This document shows positions 1-8,838 of a stretch of DNA of 62,656 nt, one piece after another. The stretch spans positions 1 through 62,656 of the forward strand of contig CAJTFX010000028.1 in NCBI GenBank assembly GCA_910575555.1, given 5' to 3'. A program made the translations under genes and the position numbers. The stretch's first letter is position 1; each line of letters starts with the position of its first letter. The notes beneath the pieces were generated by a model. That model was not told the DNA's origin, searched no databases, and saw only the letters and a list, made by a program, of their open reading frames with translations. This stretch comes from Lachnospiraceae bacterium (lineage in GTDB: Bacteria > Bacillota > Clostridia > Lachnospirales > Lachnospiraceae).

Positions 1-2
1 TG

Positions 3-117
3 TTGGTTTGGCGATTGACATTATACCATAAAAAGGGAGGTCAATGCTCTTTTATTTGCAAACTCCCATAAAATCAAGGTTTGAGTAACAAAAAATCAGG
101 TAGGATTTGACACTACC
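3..117. mobile_element. Terminal part of an insertion sequence (left copy)
   Basis: These 115 bp are the exact reverse complement of 62542-62656 at the other end of the window. The inner boundary reads GACACTACC here and GGTAGTGTC on the right, and the single-copy sequence starts directly after it on both sides. A contig bounded by the same sequence in opposite orientation is typical of assembly breaks at multicopy insertion sequences. No transposase reading frame is visible because only the element edge is present. The family cannot be assigned from this much sequence. Confidence 0.6.
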
Positions 118-141
118 AAATAAAGCGAGGAGGATAAGACA

Positions 142-1938
142 ATGATTCAAAATCCAATATTTCCGGGATTTAATCCCGACCCCTGTATCTGCAGAAAAGG
201 AGAAGATTATTATGTGGCAGTATCTACCTTTGAGTGGTTCCCCGGTATCCCGGTGTACCATTCAAAGGATTTAAAAAACTGGGAATTGCTTACACATGTT
301 TTGACAGACGACGAGGAAGTGGATCTGAAAAAGCTTCCCAGTGCAAAAGGAATCTGGGCGCCGTGTTTGACATACTGCGAAAAAGAAGATCTGTTCTATG
401 TTGTATATGGAGTAATGAACTCTATGAATGCACGATATTTTGATGTTGATAATTATCTGAGCACTGCAAAAGATATTCAAGGACCCTGGAGCAAACCTGT
501 ATACCTGCATTCTTCCGGTTTTGACGCATCCATTTTCCATGATGACAATGGAAAGAAATATGTGGTCTCTCTGGAATGGGAGACACGGGAAGGATATGAA
601 AAGCCCGGCGCTATCTGCATGGTGGAGTATTCTACTGAAAGAAAAGAAATTGTGGGATATCCCAAAAGAATGTGGCGCGGCGGAACAGACCGGGGATGTA
701 TCGAGGCTCCTCATCTGACCAAAAAGGGAGAATACTATTATATTATTACTCCAGCGGTTAAATGTCGACGAATTTTACGCAGAATAAATTTTCATCTGCA
801 AGGCGGAAGAATGAGTTGTAGCGAGTGCTACAACGATTGATGACAACGTGGCAGATGGAAATTTAAGCAAGTAAAAACGTCGATATTTAACCGCCGGAGT
901 AATATGTGCGCAAAAGGGGGGAACCGGATACAATCACTGTGTAACAATGGGACGTTCCAGAAATGTATGGGGCCCCTATGAAAAAGATCCAAAAAATCCA
1001 ATTGTCACCAGCGTTCCGGGAGAATCTTATGAGCGCCAGGATGCGGATCATTTAAAACCAAAGTATTATAATCCTGACTCAGCGCTTCAGAAATCGGGAC
1101 ATGGAAGCTATGTGGAGCTTCCCACAGGAGAAGTGTATCTGGTCCATTTATGCGCACGCCCCTTTGTACCGGAACTTCGGTGCACACTTGGAAGAGAAAC
1201 GGCAATCCAGAAAATGATGTGGACAGAGGATGGATAGCTTCGTATGGCGGATGGCAGTAATTTGGCAAAAATGGAAATTCCGGAAAGTTCTCTTCCCAAG
1301 ACGCCGATGCCGAATATACCGGATTTCGATGATTTTGAAGGGGAAGAACTGGGAAATTATTATTATGCGCCGCGCATCATGCCGCAAAATTTTGCAGATG
1401 TGAAAGCTCGCCCGGGATATGTAAGGCTTCGGGGGCAGGAATCCCGGACATCTTTGAATAAGGTCAGTATTCTGGCACGGAAGCTGACCAGTGTATATGC
1501 AAGAATTACAACAAAGATGGAGTCTATTCCACAAGTTCATCAGCACAGCGCAGGATTAATTTTATATTACGATAATATGAACTACATCAATCTGAGAAAA
1601 TATTACAGCGAAACGCTGGGCCAGAGCGCGATTTCCGTCATCCATCTGGAAAACAGCAAAAAAACAGAACTGCTGAATACCAGAATTCCTGTGGAGGACC
1701 GCCCCATTTATCTGCGGCTTTATATTGAAGGAAGAAAATCCTGGTTTGAATGGAGTTATGATAATGAAACATATGAAAAGATAGGACGGATATTTGATAC
1801 TACGAAATTCTCCGATGAATACTGCAAATGCGGAGAATTTACAGGAACTATGGTGGGTATTACCTGTGCGGACACCCGCATTACGCAGATTTTGATTTTT
1901 TTGATTATCAGGCAGATGTATATGCCGGCATTGAATAG
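142..1938 (+). pseudogene. GH43 beta-xylosidase/arabinofuranosidase, inactivated
   Basis: The reading frame matches a full-length GH43 enzyme that cleaves xylo-oligosaccharides, with a C-terminal beta-sandwich domain. The N-terminal part shows the general base in FNPDPC, the modulating Asp in FDASIF and the general acid in CIEAPH. Three lesions break it. A 155-bp MITE plus a 2-bp duplication (745-903) shifts the frame after residue ~202. A TAG replaces an expected Trp codon at 1235-1237 (EDG-stop-LRMADG). A frameshift near 1871-1878 moves the ending HYADFDFFDYQADV into another frame, which stops at 1936-1938. A good ribosome site (GAGGAGG) precedes the ATG at 142. An AEC transporter stub follows 9 bp later, so this was once an operon. 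Decay by several independent hits suggests long loss of function. Confidence 0.88.
747..901. mobile_element. MITE, 155 bp, inserted in the GH43 gene
   Basis: The element begins TACTCCAGCGGTTAAATG and ends CATATTTAACC-like with CCGCCGGAGTA, giving imperfect terminal inverted repeats of about 20 bp. The dinucleotide AT flanks both sides (745-746 and 902-903). Removing the element plus one AT restores the GH43 frame through ATA TGT GCG CAA, which supports these boundaries. A second near-full-length copy is at 19767-19922. The interior is also partly self-complementary (TTGTAGC/GCTACAA around 819-834), so the whole unit can fold as one hairpin. No coding sequence is present; a transposase elsewhere would have to move it. 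Confidence 0.8.
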
Positions 1939-1947
1939 GAGGCGAAA

Positions 1948-2154
1948 GTGATTTCCGGAGTTTTAAGCAGTGTCCTACCGATTATGGTGACGATTGGAAT
2001 AGGCATATTATGCAATAAAATCAATTTGCTTTCAAGAAATGGAACAGGAGAACTACCGGAGCAATATATTGTTCTCTGTAGTACTAACCCAGATATCATA
2101 ACTAATACATTTCGCTTGCACCATCCAAACTATGAAATCCTTTGGCTTCCATAG
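1948..2154 (+). pseudogene. AEC-family (auxin efflux carrier) transporter, N-terminal fragment
   Basis: A GTG start follows the ribosome site GGAGGCGAAA that overlaps the GH43 stop. The first ~35 residues (VLSSVLPIMVTIGIGILCN, then KINLLSRNG) look like the first membrane helix of AEC-type permeases, which are normally about 310 residues. After about 2055 the reading frame stops resembling a membrane protein and ends at 2154. The remaining ~280 codons are missing, so a deletion has removed most of the gene. The family call rests only on this short N-terminus. Context suggests a sugar- or acid-linked permease of the same decayed operon. Confidence 0.55.
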
Positions 2155-2163
2155 TTTGGATGG
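2121..2163. repeat. 14-bp perfect inverted repeat (hairpin)
   Basis: CCATCCAAACTATG at 2121-2134 is perfectly complementary to CATAGTTTGGATGG at 2150-2163, with a 15-nt loop. No T-run follows on either strand, so it is not a typical intrinsic terminator. It sits at the point where the AEC gene fragment ends, and may be the edge of a small element or a deletion scar. The remaining bases to 2228 show nothing else. Confidence 0.6.
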
Positions 2164-2228
2164 CCATGCGGCCCGACGGACGGCAGGCTAGTATGATGTG
2201 GGTTTATTATACCATTCCATATTTCTGT

Positions 2229-3821
2229 TTAACTCGGGTAATTTATAGATTTAAGTTTGGATAGCAAACACACAACTTCTATATTTGCTGTAGCAGGAAA
2301 CATGTCCACGCAGCAAATCCGTTCCACCTGGTACCCTCCTGCCTGCAGTGCCTCCAAATCTCTTGCCAGACTGGTAGGTTTACAGGAAATGTAGACCATC
2401 TTCTCCACACCATAGCGGATAATCCGCTCCAACGCCTTGGGATGAATCCCCTCCCGGGGCGGGTCCAGAACGATAAAATCCGGTTTTTCTTTAATCTGAT
2501 CCAACACTTTCAGCACATCGCCGGCAATAAATTCACAATTCTCCAGATGATTACAGGCAGCATTTTTCTTTGCCGCTTCCACTGCCTCTTCCACAATCTC
2601 TACTCCGATAACCTTTTTCGCCACCGATGCAAGAATTTGTGCAATTGTCCCCGTTCCGCTGTACAAATCATATACAACCTTTCCATTTCCGGCATCTGCA
2701 ATATATTCTCTGGCCGTCTCATACAAAACCTCCGCTCCCAGAGAGTTAGTCTGGAAAAAAGAGAAGGGCGAAATCTGAAAACGCAGCCCCAGCAATTCTT
2801 CATAGAAATAATCCTGACCGTACAAAATCCTGGTTCCCTGATTAATCACTGCATCTGCCAAACTGTCATTGTGGGTATTCAGAATTCCTGCTATCTTCCC
2901 CTCCAGTTTCAATTCCAAAAGCGCATCACGAAATCCTTCCAGAATCTTATCTTCTGCTTCTCCGCTAATCTGAGTCGTTGTCACCAAGTCCACAAGAATC
3001 TCTCCCGTTTTTGCCCCTTTCCGCACCAGGAGATGCCGTAGATACCCTATATGGCGCATTTTATGATAATAAGGAATGCCCTTTCGTTCTTTTGTGTCTA
3101 TTGAATTTTCGTCATTTACCTCTTTTCTGTCCACTGGATTTTCACAATTTGCTACTTTCCTATCCATCGGATTATCACAATTCAATATTTTCCCATCCAC
3201 CGGATTTTCAAAAATCATTGCTTTCCCATCCATTGGATTATCGCAGCTCTGGAAATAAAACAGTACAGCTGATAAAATCTCAGAATAATCCTGATCCACA
3301 ATTTTGCAGCCATCCACTGTCACAATATCATGAAAGCTTCCTCTTTTATGCATTCCCAATGATAACGGACCGTCCTTGCAGCTGTCTCCAAAGGAAAATT
3401 CCATCTTGTTCCGATAGCCAAACTGATGGGGGCTTCTTCGGATTCCCTCAAATTTCTCTTCCAAAGACATACTGCTGTCTCTCTTCCCATCGAAAATACA
3501 TACCGGCTTCAGCAGTTCTTTCACCTGTTGCTCTTTTAATTTCAACTGGGTTTCATAGTCCAGATTTAAAAACGTGCATCCGCCGCAGATTCCAAAATGT
3601 TCACAGGGTGCAGATTCCAGTTCCAGAGGGGACTTTTCCAAAACCTCCAAAAGCCTGCCTTCCCCTTTTCCCTTTCTCACTTTATTGACGGAAAAAGATA
3701 TTTTCTGACCCGGCGTTACATCCTTTACCACAGCAATTTTACCATCTTCTGTCCTGACAATTCCTTTATTTGGAAATGCAACTTTTTCCACTGTACCTGC
3801 ATAGATTTGTCCCTTTTTCAT
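2229..3821 (-). CDS. rlmD: 23S rRNA (uracil-C5)-methyltransferase, RlmD/RumA family
   Basis: It methylates uracil C5 in 23S rRNA using SAM. An N-terminal TRAM domain (~1-60) is followed by iron-sulfur Cys ligands (CEHFGICGGC, and VDGC further on), a SAM-binding YDLYSGTGTIAQ, the DPPREG motif, and the catalytic Cys in YISCKPTSLARDL. At 530 residues it is about 70 longer than usual. Much of the excess is an insertion at residues ~192-246 made of five tandem 11-residue units of the type NPVDRKEVNDE. The ATG at 3821 has AGGAGG upstream. Paralogues of this family methylate different uracils, so the exact target is inferred from the family. Confidence 0.88.
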   Translation of the reverse strand: MKKGQIYAGTVEKVAFPNKGIVRTEDGKIAVVKDVTPGQKISFSVNKVRKGKGEGRLLEVLEKSPLELESAPCEHFGICGGCTFLNLDYETQLKLKEQQVKELLKPVCIFDGKRDSSMSLEEKFEGIRRSPHQFGYRNKMEFSFGDSCKDGPLSLGMHKRGSFHDIVTVDGCKIVDQDYSEILSAVLFYFQSCDNPMDGKAMIFENPVDGKILNCDNPMDRKVANCENPVDRKEVNDENSIDTKERKGIPYYHKMRHIGYLRHLLVRKGAKTGEILVDLVTTTQISGEAEDKILEGFRDALLELKLEGKIAGILNTHNDSLADAVINQGTRILYGQDYFYEELLGLRFQISPFSFFQTNSLGAEVLYETAREYIADAGNGKVVYDLYSGTGTIAQILASVAKKVIGVEIVEEAVEAAKKNAACNHLENCEFIAGDVLKVLDQIKEKPDFIVLDPPREGIHPKALERIIRYGVEKMVYISCKPTSLARDLEALQAGGYQVERICCVDMFPATANIEVVCLLSKLKSINYPS

Positions 3822-3862
3822 TTTTCCTCCTGCTGAATCGTATCTAGAACTAACGCTTACCG

Positions 3863-3895
3863 AAAAAGAACTCCCACATAACCATGCGGGAGTTC
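3863..3895 (-). terminator. Intrinsic terminator after the 84-residue membrane protein gene
   Basis: On the minus strand GAACTCCCGCAT pairs with ATGTGGGAGTTC (12 bp, one G-T pair) around a GGTT loop, followed by TTTTT. It lies between the small membrane protein gene and rlmD and would end transcription of the former. Confidence 0.88.
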
Positions 3896-3908
3896 CAGAA
3901 ACTGATTC

Positions 3909-4163
3909 CTATTCTTCAGTTTCATCCTCATCATCAAAGAAATCATCTTCGAAATCGTCTTCGAAATCATCTTCGAAGTCCTCCAGATAATCTGGTGTAA
4001 AGAAACGATAGACGCCGTATGCGATTGCTGCCACTGCTACCACCGCGCCTGCAATTGCACAAATCCAAAGTACCTTAGACTTTTTCTGTTCTTCTTCCTG
4101 TTTGTGCAACAACTCATTCAATTTCACTGTACTTAACAATTCATCAATCTTTTCTCTGCTCAT
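3909..4163 (-). CDS. Small single-pass membrane protein with acidic repeat tail
   Basis: The 84-residue product has a charged N-terminal helix (MSREKIDELLSTVKLNELL), one membrane helix at about 29-51 (VLWICAIAGAVVAVAAIAYG), and a very acidic C-terminus built from EDDF units (EDDFEDDFEDDFFDDEDE). The predicted topology puts the acidic tail on the far side of the helix from the Lys-rich segment, so probably outside the cell. A ribosome site GGAGAAGGAG precedes the ATG. I do not recognise a characterised family; such small proteins are common and unnamed in Lachnospiraceae. The 12-bp repeat encoding EDDF may vary in number between strains. Confidence 0.7.
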   Translation of the reverse strand: MSREKIDELLSTVKLNELLHKQEEEQKKSKVLWICAIAGAVVAVAAIAYGVYRFFTPDYLEDFEDDFEDDFEDDFFDDEDETEE

Positions 4164-4266
4164 GATTACCGCTCCTTCTCCTCTTTTTGGGGGTTGAATG
4201 TATCAACCAATTGTTCTTATAAGTATAACACATATTTATCTATTAGCATACCAATTTTTTGAAATT

Positions 4267-6510
4267 TTATACTTTTTTTAGTTTTGCGAAAGAAGCAAAC
4301 ATTTTTTTCGTCCCTACCCGATCAAATGCAACTGTCACCTCATAATCTCTGCCGCCTTCCACGATCTGCACTACTGTCCCTTCTCCAAATTTCATATGCT
4401 TTACCCGATCTCCGCTGCCGTATTCCAACGTTATCTTATCCGTACTGCTGCTTGCAAAAGAATTAGCCTGCCTGGACTGATAACTGTTTCTGGTGCTGAA
4501 AATAGGCTTTACTTTAGACGAAGCCTGCCGGAAAGATTGTCCGGCAGATTCTGAGGTTTCTTTCGGCTTCTGCCGGGAACGTGCCATACCGCCCAGCAGC
4601 GTTTCCGGAATTTCTTTTACAAACCGGGATACTTTATTATACTGCGTTTCTCCCCGAATCATACGCTGTTTTGCACAGGTAATCGTCAAATCTGTCATTG
4701 CGCGGGTAATTCCCACATAACACAGCCTCCGCTCCTCCTCTATTTCCGAAGGATCGTCTGAAATAATGGTAATGTAGCTGGGAAACATGCCATCTTCCAT
4801 TCCGGCCAAATATACATTTGGAAATTCCAGTCCCTTGGCGCTATGTAACGTCATCAATACTACATAATCACTGCCTTCCTGCAGATTGTCAATGTCCGCA
4901 ACCAGGGCCACCATTTCCAGGAATCCGCTCAAGGTAGGCGATTCTTCTGATTCTTCGTAGGCTACAGCCTTGCTGATCAGCTCGTCAATATTTTCAATCC
5001 GGGCCTGCGCCTCGTCAGAGCTCTCCGCCTCTAATTCTGCCACATATCCTGTCTCTTCGATAATTTCCTGCAGCAGTTTGGACACTCCTAAATATTCCAC
5101 TTTGCTCCGCATAGTCTGGATGAAATTAACAAACGGCCTGATTTTCATGCCGGCTTTGCCAATCGTTGAAATCTCATCCGCTGCACGCAATGCCTGATAA
5201 AAGCTAAGGCCCTGTTCTTCTGCATAAGTCTGTACGCGTCCCAGTGTCGTTGCGCCGATTCCACGTTTCGGCACATTGATAATCCTGCGGACTGCCAGAT
5301 CATCCCGCCCATTGTCTATGGTCTTTAAATATGCCAGTAAATCCTTGATTTCCTTTCTGGCATAGAAGTTAATACCGCCCACAATTTTATAGGGGATATT
5401 CGATACTACAAATTTTTCCTCAAAAAGCCGCGACTGGGCATTCGTCCGATAGAGAATCGCACAGCCGCCGTAATGTCCTCCATTTTCGCTTACCTTCTTT
5501 CTGATATCTGCCGCAATGTAATCAGCCTCTTCATAGGCTGTCTCAAACTGCTGAAAATTGATTTTCTCTCCCTCCGGGTGATCCGTCCACAACGCCTTTG
5601 CTTTTCTTCCCACATTATTGGCAATCACACTGTTTGCAGCATTTAAAATGTTCTGGGTGGAACGATAATTCTGTTCCAGCTTAATTACCCGGGCATCCGG
5701 ATATATCTCTTCAAAATTCAAAATATTCTTAATATTAGCGCCCCGGAATTTATAAATGGACTGATCATCGTCTCCCACCACACACAGATTCCGGTATTTC
5801 TCTGCCAACAGCTTAATCAGGTGAAACTGGGCCGTGTCCGTGTCCTGATACTCGTCCACCATAATATAGCGAAACCGTTCCTGATAATAATCCAACACTT
5901 CCGCGTCATTCTGGAAAAGCTCTACCGTTTTTACAATCAAATCATCAAAGTCCAGTGCATTGTTCTTGCGAAGAGCCGCCTGATATTCCCGGTAAACAGC
6001 CGCCTGTTTTTCTTTTGCAAAATCACCTGCAGCACGCAGGGTAAATTCCTCCGGAGAAATCAATTCATCTTTGGCGGAAGAAATCACTCCCAGAAAACTT
6101 TTTTCTTTATAAATCTTCGTATCTATCTGGAGACGCTTGCAGATGTCCTTCATTAATATTTTCTGATCATCTGCATCATAAATCGTAAAATTCGTGTCAT
6201 ACCCCAAACGGTCAATATGACGTCTTAAAATTCTCACGCAGGTGGAATGAAAGGTAGACACCCAGATACTCTCAGAACCAAATCCCACCAGGCTGTCAAT
6301 ACGCTCCCGCATCTCTCCTGCCGCTTTATTGGTGAAAGTAATTGCCATAATATGCCAGGGATTTACGCCTTTTTCCTCGATCAGATAAGACGCTCTGTGC
6401 GTCAGCACTCTGGTCTTTCCGGAACCTGCGCCGGCCAGAATCAGCACCGGGCCTTCCGTGTGAAATACCGCCTCCTGCTGCATGGAATTTAAATTATCAT
6501 ACATACTCAT
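4267..6510 (-). CDS. pcrA: ATP-dependent DNA helicase PcrA (UvrD/Rep family)
   Basis: This superfamily 1A 3'-5' helicase acts in nucleotide excision repair and removes proteins from DNA. Seen are the Q motif and Walker A (LNSMQQEAV, then AGAGSGKT at ~27-34), Walker B DEYQDTD (~217), GDDDQSIYKFRGA (motif III), LEQNYRST (motif IV), TLHSAKGLEF (motif V), and VGITRA (motif VI). The C-terminal ~50 residues (SGDRVKHMKFGEGTVVQI) form the Tudor-like fold that in PcrA contacts RNA polymerase. The length of 747 fits the family. It is apparently monocistronic, and the small membrane protein gene follows after ~100 bp. Confidence 0.95.
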   Translation of the reverse strand: MSMYDNLNSMQQEAVFHTEGPVLILAGAGSGKTRVLTHRASYLIEEKGVNPWHIMAITFTNKAAGEMRERIDSLVGFGSESIWVSTFHSTCVRILRRHIDRLGYDTNFTIYDADDQKILMKDICKRLQIDTKIYKEKSFLGVISSAKDELISPEEFTLRAAGDFAKEKQAAVYREYQAALRKNNALDFDDLIVKTVELFQNDAEVLDYYQERFRYIMVDEYQDTDTAQFHLIKLLAEKYRNLCVVGDDDQSIYKFRGANIKNILNFEEIYPDARVIKLEQNYRSTQNILNAANSVIANNVGRKAKALWTDHPEGEKINFQQFETAYEEADYIAADIRKKVSENGGHYGGCAILYRTNAQSRLFEEKFVVSNIPYKIVGGINFYARKEIKDLLAYLKTIDNGRDDLAVRRIINVPKRGIGATTLGRVQTYAEEQGLSFYQALRAADEISTIGKAGMKIRPFVNFIQTMRSKVEYLGVSKLLQEIIEETGYVAELEAESSDEAQARIENIDELISKAVAYEESEESPTLSGFLEMVALVADIDNLQEGSDYVVLMTLHSAKGLEFPNVYLAGMEDGMFPSYITIISDDPSEIEEERRLCYVGITRAMTDLTITCAKQRMIRGETQYNKVSRFVKEIPETLLGGMARSRQKPKETSESAGQSFRQASSKVKPIFSTRNSYQSRQANSFASSSTDKITLEYGSGDRVKHMKFGEGTVVQIVEGGRDYEVTVAFDRVGTKKMFASFAKLKKV

Positions 6511-6658
6511 ATTTTATCCTCTCATCTTTCAAACGTATGTTTATTATAGTAAATATTTCGTCATTTTTCAACCTGTTTTCCATCATCTTCCAGAAAAAAT
6601 AACAAAACACTTGTGATCCGGTTTTTATTACTATATAATATACTCTGAGGTGAAATAA

Positions 6659-7366
6659 ATGACAATAGATAATAAAGATTTACTGAACAGCATTCTGGAC
6701 AGTCTTGCCCGCATTGATTACATTAAACCGGAAGAACTCCCAAATATAGATTTGTACATGGATCAGGTCACTACCTTTATGGATGACCGGCTCTCCATCT
6801 CAAAACGCCATTCTGAGGACAAGGTACTGACAAAAACAATGATTAACAATTATGCCAAGAACAACCTGCTCCCGCCTCCGGTGAAAAAGAAATATTCCAA
6901 AGAGCATCTTCTGACACTGATTTTTATTTACTATCTGAAAAATATTTTGAGTATCGGCGATATACAGGCCATTCTGAATCCCATTACTGACCGGTATTTT
7001 GCTTCTGATTCAGATCTCAATCTGGAAAGTATTTACTCTGAGGTATTTCGCCTTGCAGAGTCCGAAATCCAAAACATGCAAAAAGACATTACCCGCAAGT
7101 ACCATACCAGTCAGCAGACTTTTGCAAATCTCACCGGAGAAGAACAGGCAGGCCTGCAGCGTTTTTCTTTCCTTTGTATGCTGAGTTTTGACGTTTATAT
7201 AAAGAAACAATTAATTGAAAAATTGATTGATGCAAAAATCCCCACCGGAGACAAAACTGCTGCAAAACGGGCCAAAAACGCTGCCGAGGACAAGCCATCC
7301 GGAAAGCGGCCGAAATCTTCGGAGGACAAATCCGCTGCAAAACATATCAGGAATTCTGACAAATAA
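6659..7366 (+). CDS. DUF1836 domain protein
   Basis: The central part (YIKPEELPNIDLYMDQVTTF to LTLIFIYYLKNILSIGDI) matches DUF1836, a Firmicutes family with a MerR-like winged-helix look that has no assigned role. Residues ~205-235 form a Lys/Ala-rich low-complexity tail with repeats such as EDKSAAKHIRN, likely disordered and possibly nucleic-acid binding. The ATG follows GAGGTGAAATAA. It is transcribed away from pcrA and towards the TrpR-like gene, and stands alone. The tail looks strain-specific. A regulatory function is only an inference from the helix-turn-helix-like core. Confidence 0.75.
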   Translation: MTIDNKDLLNSILDSLARIDYIKPEELPNIDLYMDQVTTFMDDRLSISKRHSEDKVLTKTMINNYAKNNLLPPPVKKKYSKEHLLTLIFIYYLKNILSIGDIQAILNPITDRYFASDSDLNLESIYSEVFRLAESEIQNMQKDITRKYHTSQQTFANLTGEEQAGLQRFSFLCMLSFDVYIKKQLIEKLIDAKIPTGDKTAAKRAKNAAEDKPSGKRPKSSEDKSAAKHIRNSDK

Positions 7367-7459
7367 TTTCTCTCTTAATATGAAAACGGGACTGTCAGAA
7401 AATGGAATTTATACACAATATATCGTTGTTTCTGAAACATTTGATCGATCGTGTTCTCA

Positions 7460-7522
7460 TAGGTCAAAACTGCCGAATTGCCCAGTTTGTATACAAAAAG
7501 ACATTCCGGCAGTTTTGGCCTA
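7460..7522. terminator. Long convergent hairpin, likely bidirectional terminator
   Basis: TAGGTCAAAACTGCCGAAT pairs with ATTCCGGCAGTTTTGGCCTA across a 24-nt loop. The hairpin lies between two converging genes (DUF1836 and the TrpR-like regulator). Just upstream, 7390-7430 shares sequence (GACTGT, GAAAATG, ACAATATAT) with the element at 28640-28704, so this may be a decayed member of that repeat family. Confidence 0.6.
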
Positions 7523-7548
7523 TCATACTAGAGCCATTCGCTGCTGCG

Positions 7549-7851
7549 CTAACCTTCGTTCTGAACCATTCCCGTTCTGGCAAAAACCATATCATAGCCG
7601 TCATTTCCATAATTCAGGGATCGGTTGACCCTGCTGATTGTAGCTGTAGAGGCACCTGTTTTCTCTGCAATATCCAGATATGTTTTCTGTGCTCTGAGCA
7701 TTCTTGCCACCTCAAACCGCTGAGACAATGACAGCAATTCATTCACTGTGCATACATCCTCAAAAAAGGTATAACACTCTTCTTTATTTTCCAGGCTCAG
7801 TATTGCTTCAAATAAATGGTCTACGGCTTCTGTCCTTAATTTTTTGCTCAT
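7549..7851 (-). CDS. TrpR/YerC/YecD-family DNA-binding regulator
   Basis: The 100-residue product has the TrpR-type all-helical fold signature: a helical N-terminus, CTVNELLSLSQRFEVARML, the recognition helix-turn-helix YLDIAEKTGASTATISRVN and the ending RSLNYGNDGYDMV. These YerC-type proteins form dimers and bind DNA. They lack the clear tryptophan pocket of E. coli TrpR, and their ligand is unknown. It is encoded alone, with the hairpin at 7460-7522 as probable terminator. The PHP phosphatase gene upstream on the same strand is 110 bp away and may or may not be co-transcribed. Confidence 0.88.
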   Translation of the reverse strand: MSKKLRTEAVDHLFEAILSLENKEECYTFFEDVCTVNELLSLSQRFEVARMLRAQKTYLDIAEKTGASTATISRVNRSLNYGNDGYDMVFARTGMVQNEG

Positions 7852-7961
7852 ACGCCATTCTCCTTTATGTAGTACTCCTTTTATCTTTCTGTCTTATAAA
7901 TGCTTCTCCGATGATTTTATCATACTAAAGTTATGAAGTAAATACATATTTTTATTCTATG

Positions 7962-8684
7962 CTATACCAGTTCCCCTCTGTTAATATATTCCCTCAGCAG
8001 TTCATGATGATAATTTACCACCAGTTCTTCCGGAAATCCGGCCATTTTCAACACTTCCTCTGCAAATTCGTGATTCCCCACCAACACATCTGCGTGGGCG
8101 TCCGAATCCATCACCACCGGAACTTTCCAGACCATACACAACTGCAGCAGTTCCCTGTACCGCTCCCTGGGATCTCCCCGAAAACTGGTCGGAGACAGGG
8201 ATGCATTATTCACCTCCAACAGCACATGATACTCTTTTGCCGCTTTCACAAGCCTTTCATAATCAATGGGAAAACGCACATCATCCGGATGGGCAATGAT
8301 ATTGACGTACGGATTCTTCATGGCCTCCACATAAGCATCTGTATTCTCCTTTGCCGTTCCCGGCAGATAGCAGGGCAGATGGATACTGGCCAGCGTCAAA
8401 TCCATCTCCTTTAACAAAGATTCCGGTAAATCCACACGTCCCCCAAAGTCAAGAATATTCAGTTCCGCACCGTATAAAACCGTCATATCCTTGTATCTTC
8501 TCGGCAGTACCCGGAAATTTGAAAAATACATATTGTGGCAGCTTCCCGGCATGGCAGGGGCATGCTCTGTAATCCCATAAATCTGAAGCCCTTTCTCCCA
8601 GGCTGCCTGTATCATCTCATTGCGGGTATTATAGGCATGTCCGCTCATGGTTGTGTGTGTATGCAAATCCATTTTATCCAGCAT
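7962..8684 (-). CDS. PHP-domain phosphatase (YcdX/HisK-like)
   Basis: This 240-residue metal-dependent phosphoesterase starts with DLHTHTTMSGHA (metal-binding HxH), followed by GITEHAP, GAELNI, SIHLPCYLPG, IIAHPDD, LLEVNNASL, and MDSDAH near the C-terminus. These are the PHP metal ligands in the expected order. The family includes YcdX-like phosphatases and histidinol-phosphate phosphatases. The short length and the HAPAMPGSCHNMYFSN segment fit the YcdX-like group rather than HisK (about 270 residues). No histidine genes are next to it, so a histidine role is unlikely. Confidence 0.85.
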   Translation of the reverse strand: MLDKMDLHTHTTMSGHAYNTRNEMIQAAWEKGLQIYGITEHAPAMPGSCHNMYFSNFRVLPRRYKDMTVLYGAELNILDFGGRVDLPESLLKEMDLTLASIHLPCYLPGTAKENTDAYVEAMKNPYVNIIAHPDDVRFPIDYERLVKAAKEYHVLLEVNNASLSPTSFRGDPRERYRELLQLCMVWKVPVVMDSDAHADVLVGNHEFAEEVLKMAGFPEELVVNYHHELLREYINRGELV

Positions 8685-8838
8685 ATTTTTCCTCTTTTCT
8701 ATCTTGCATTTCTATCTTACATTTTAGCTGTTTTATTCTGGAATTGCAAGACAATCAGATCGTTCAAATGACACACATTCTTTTCTTTTTACATATTCTA
8801 ATACAAATAAAGAGCGCCATTATCTGAATGGAGGTATT

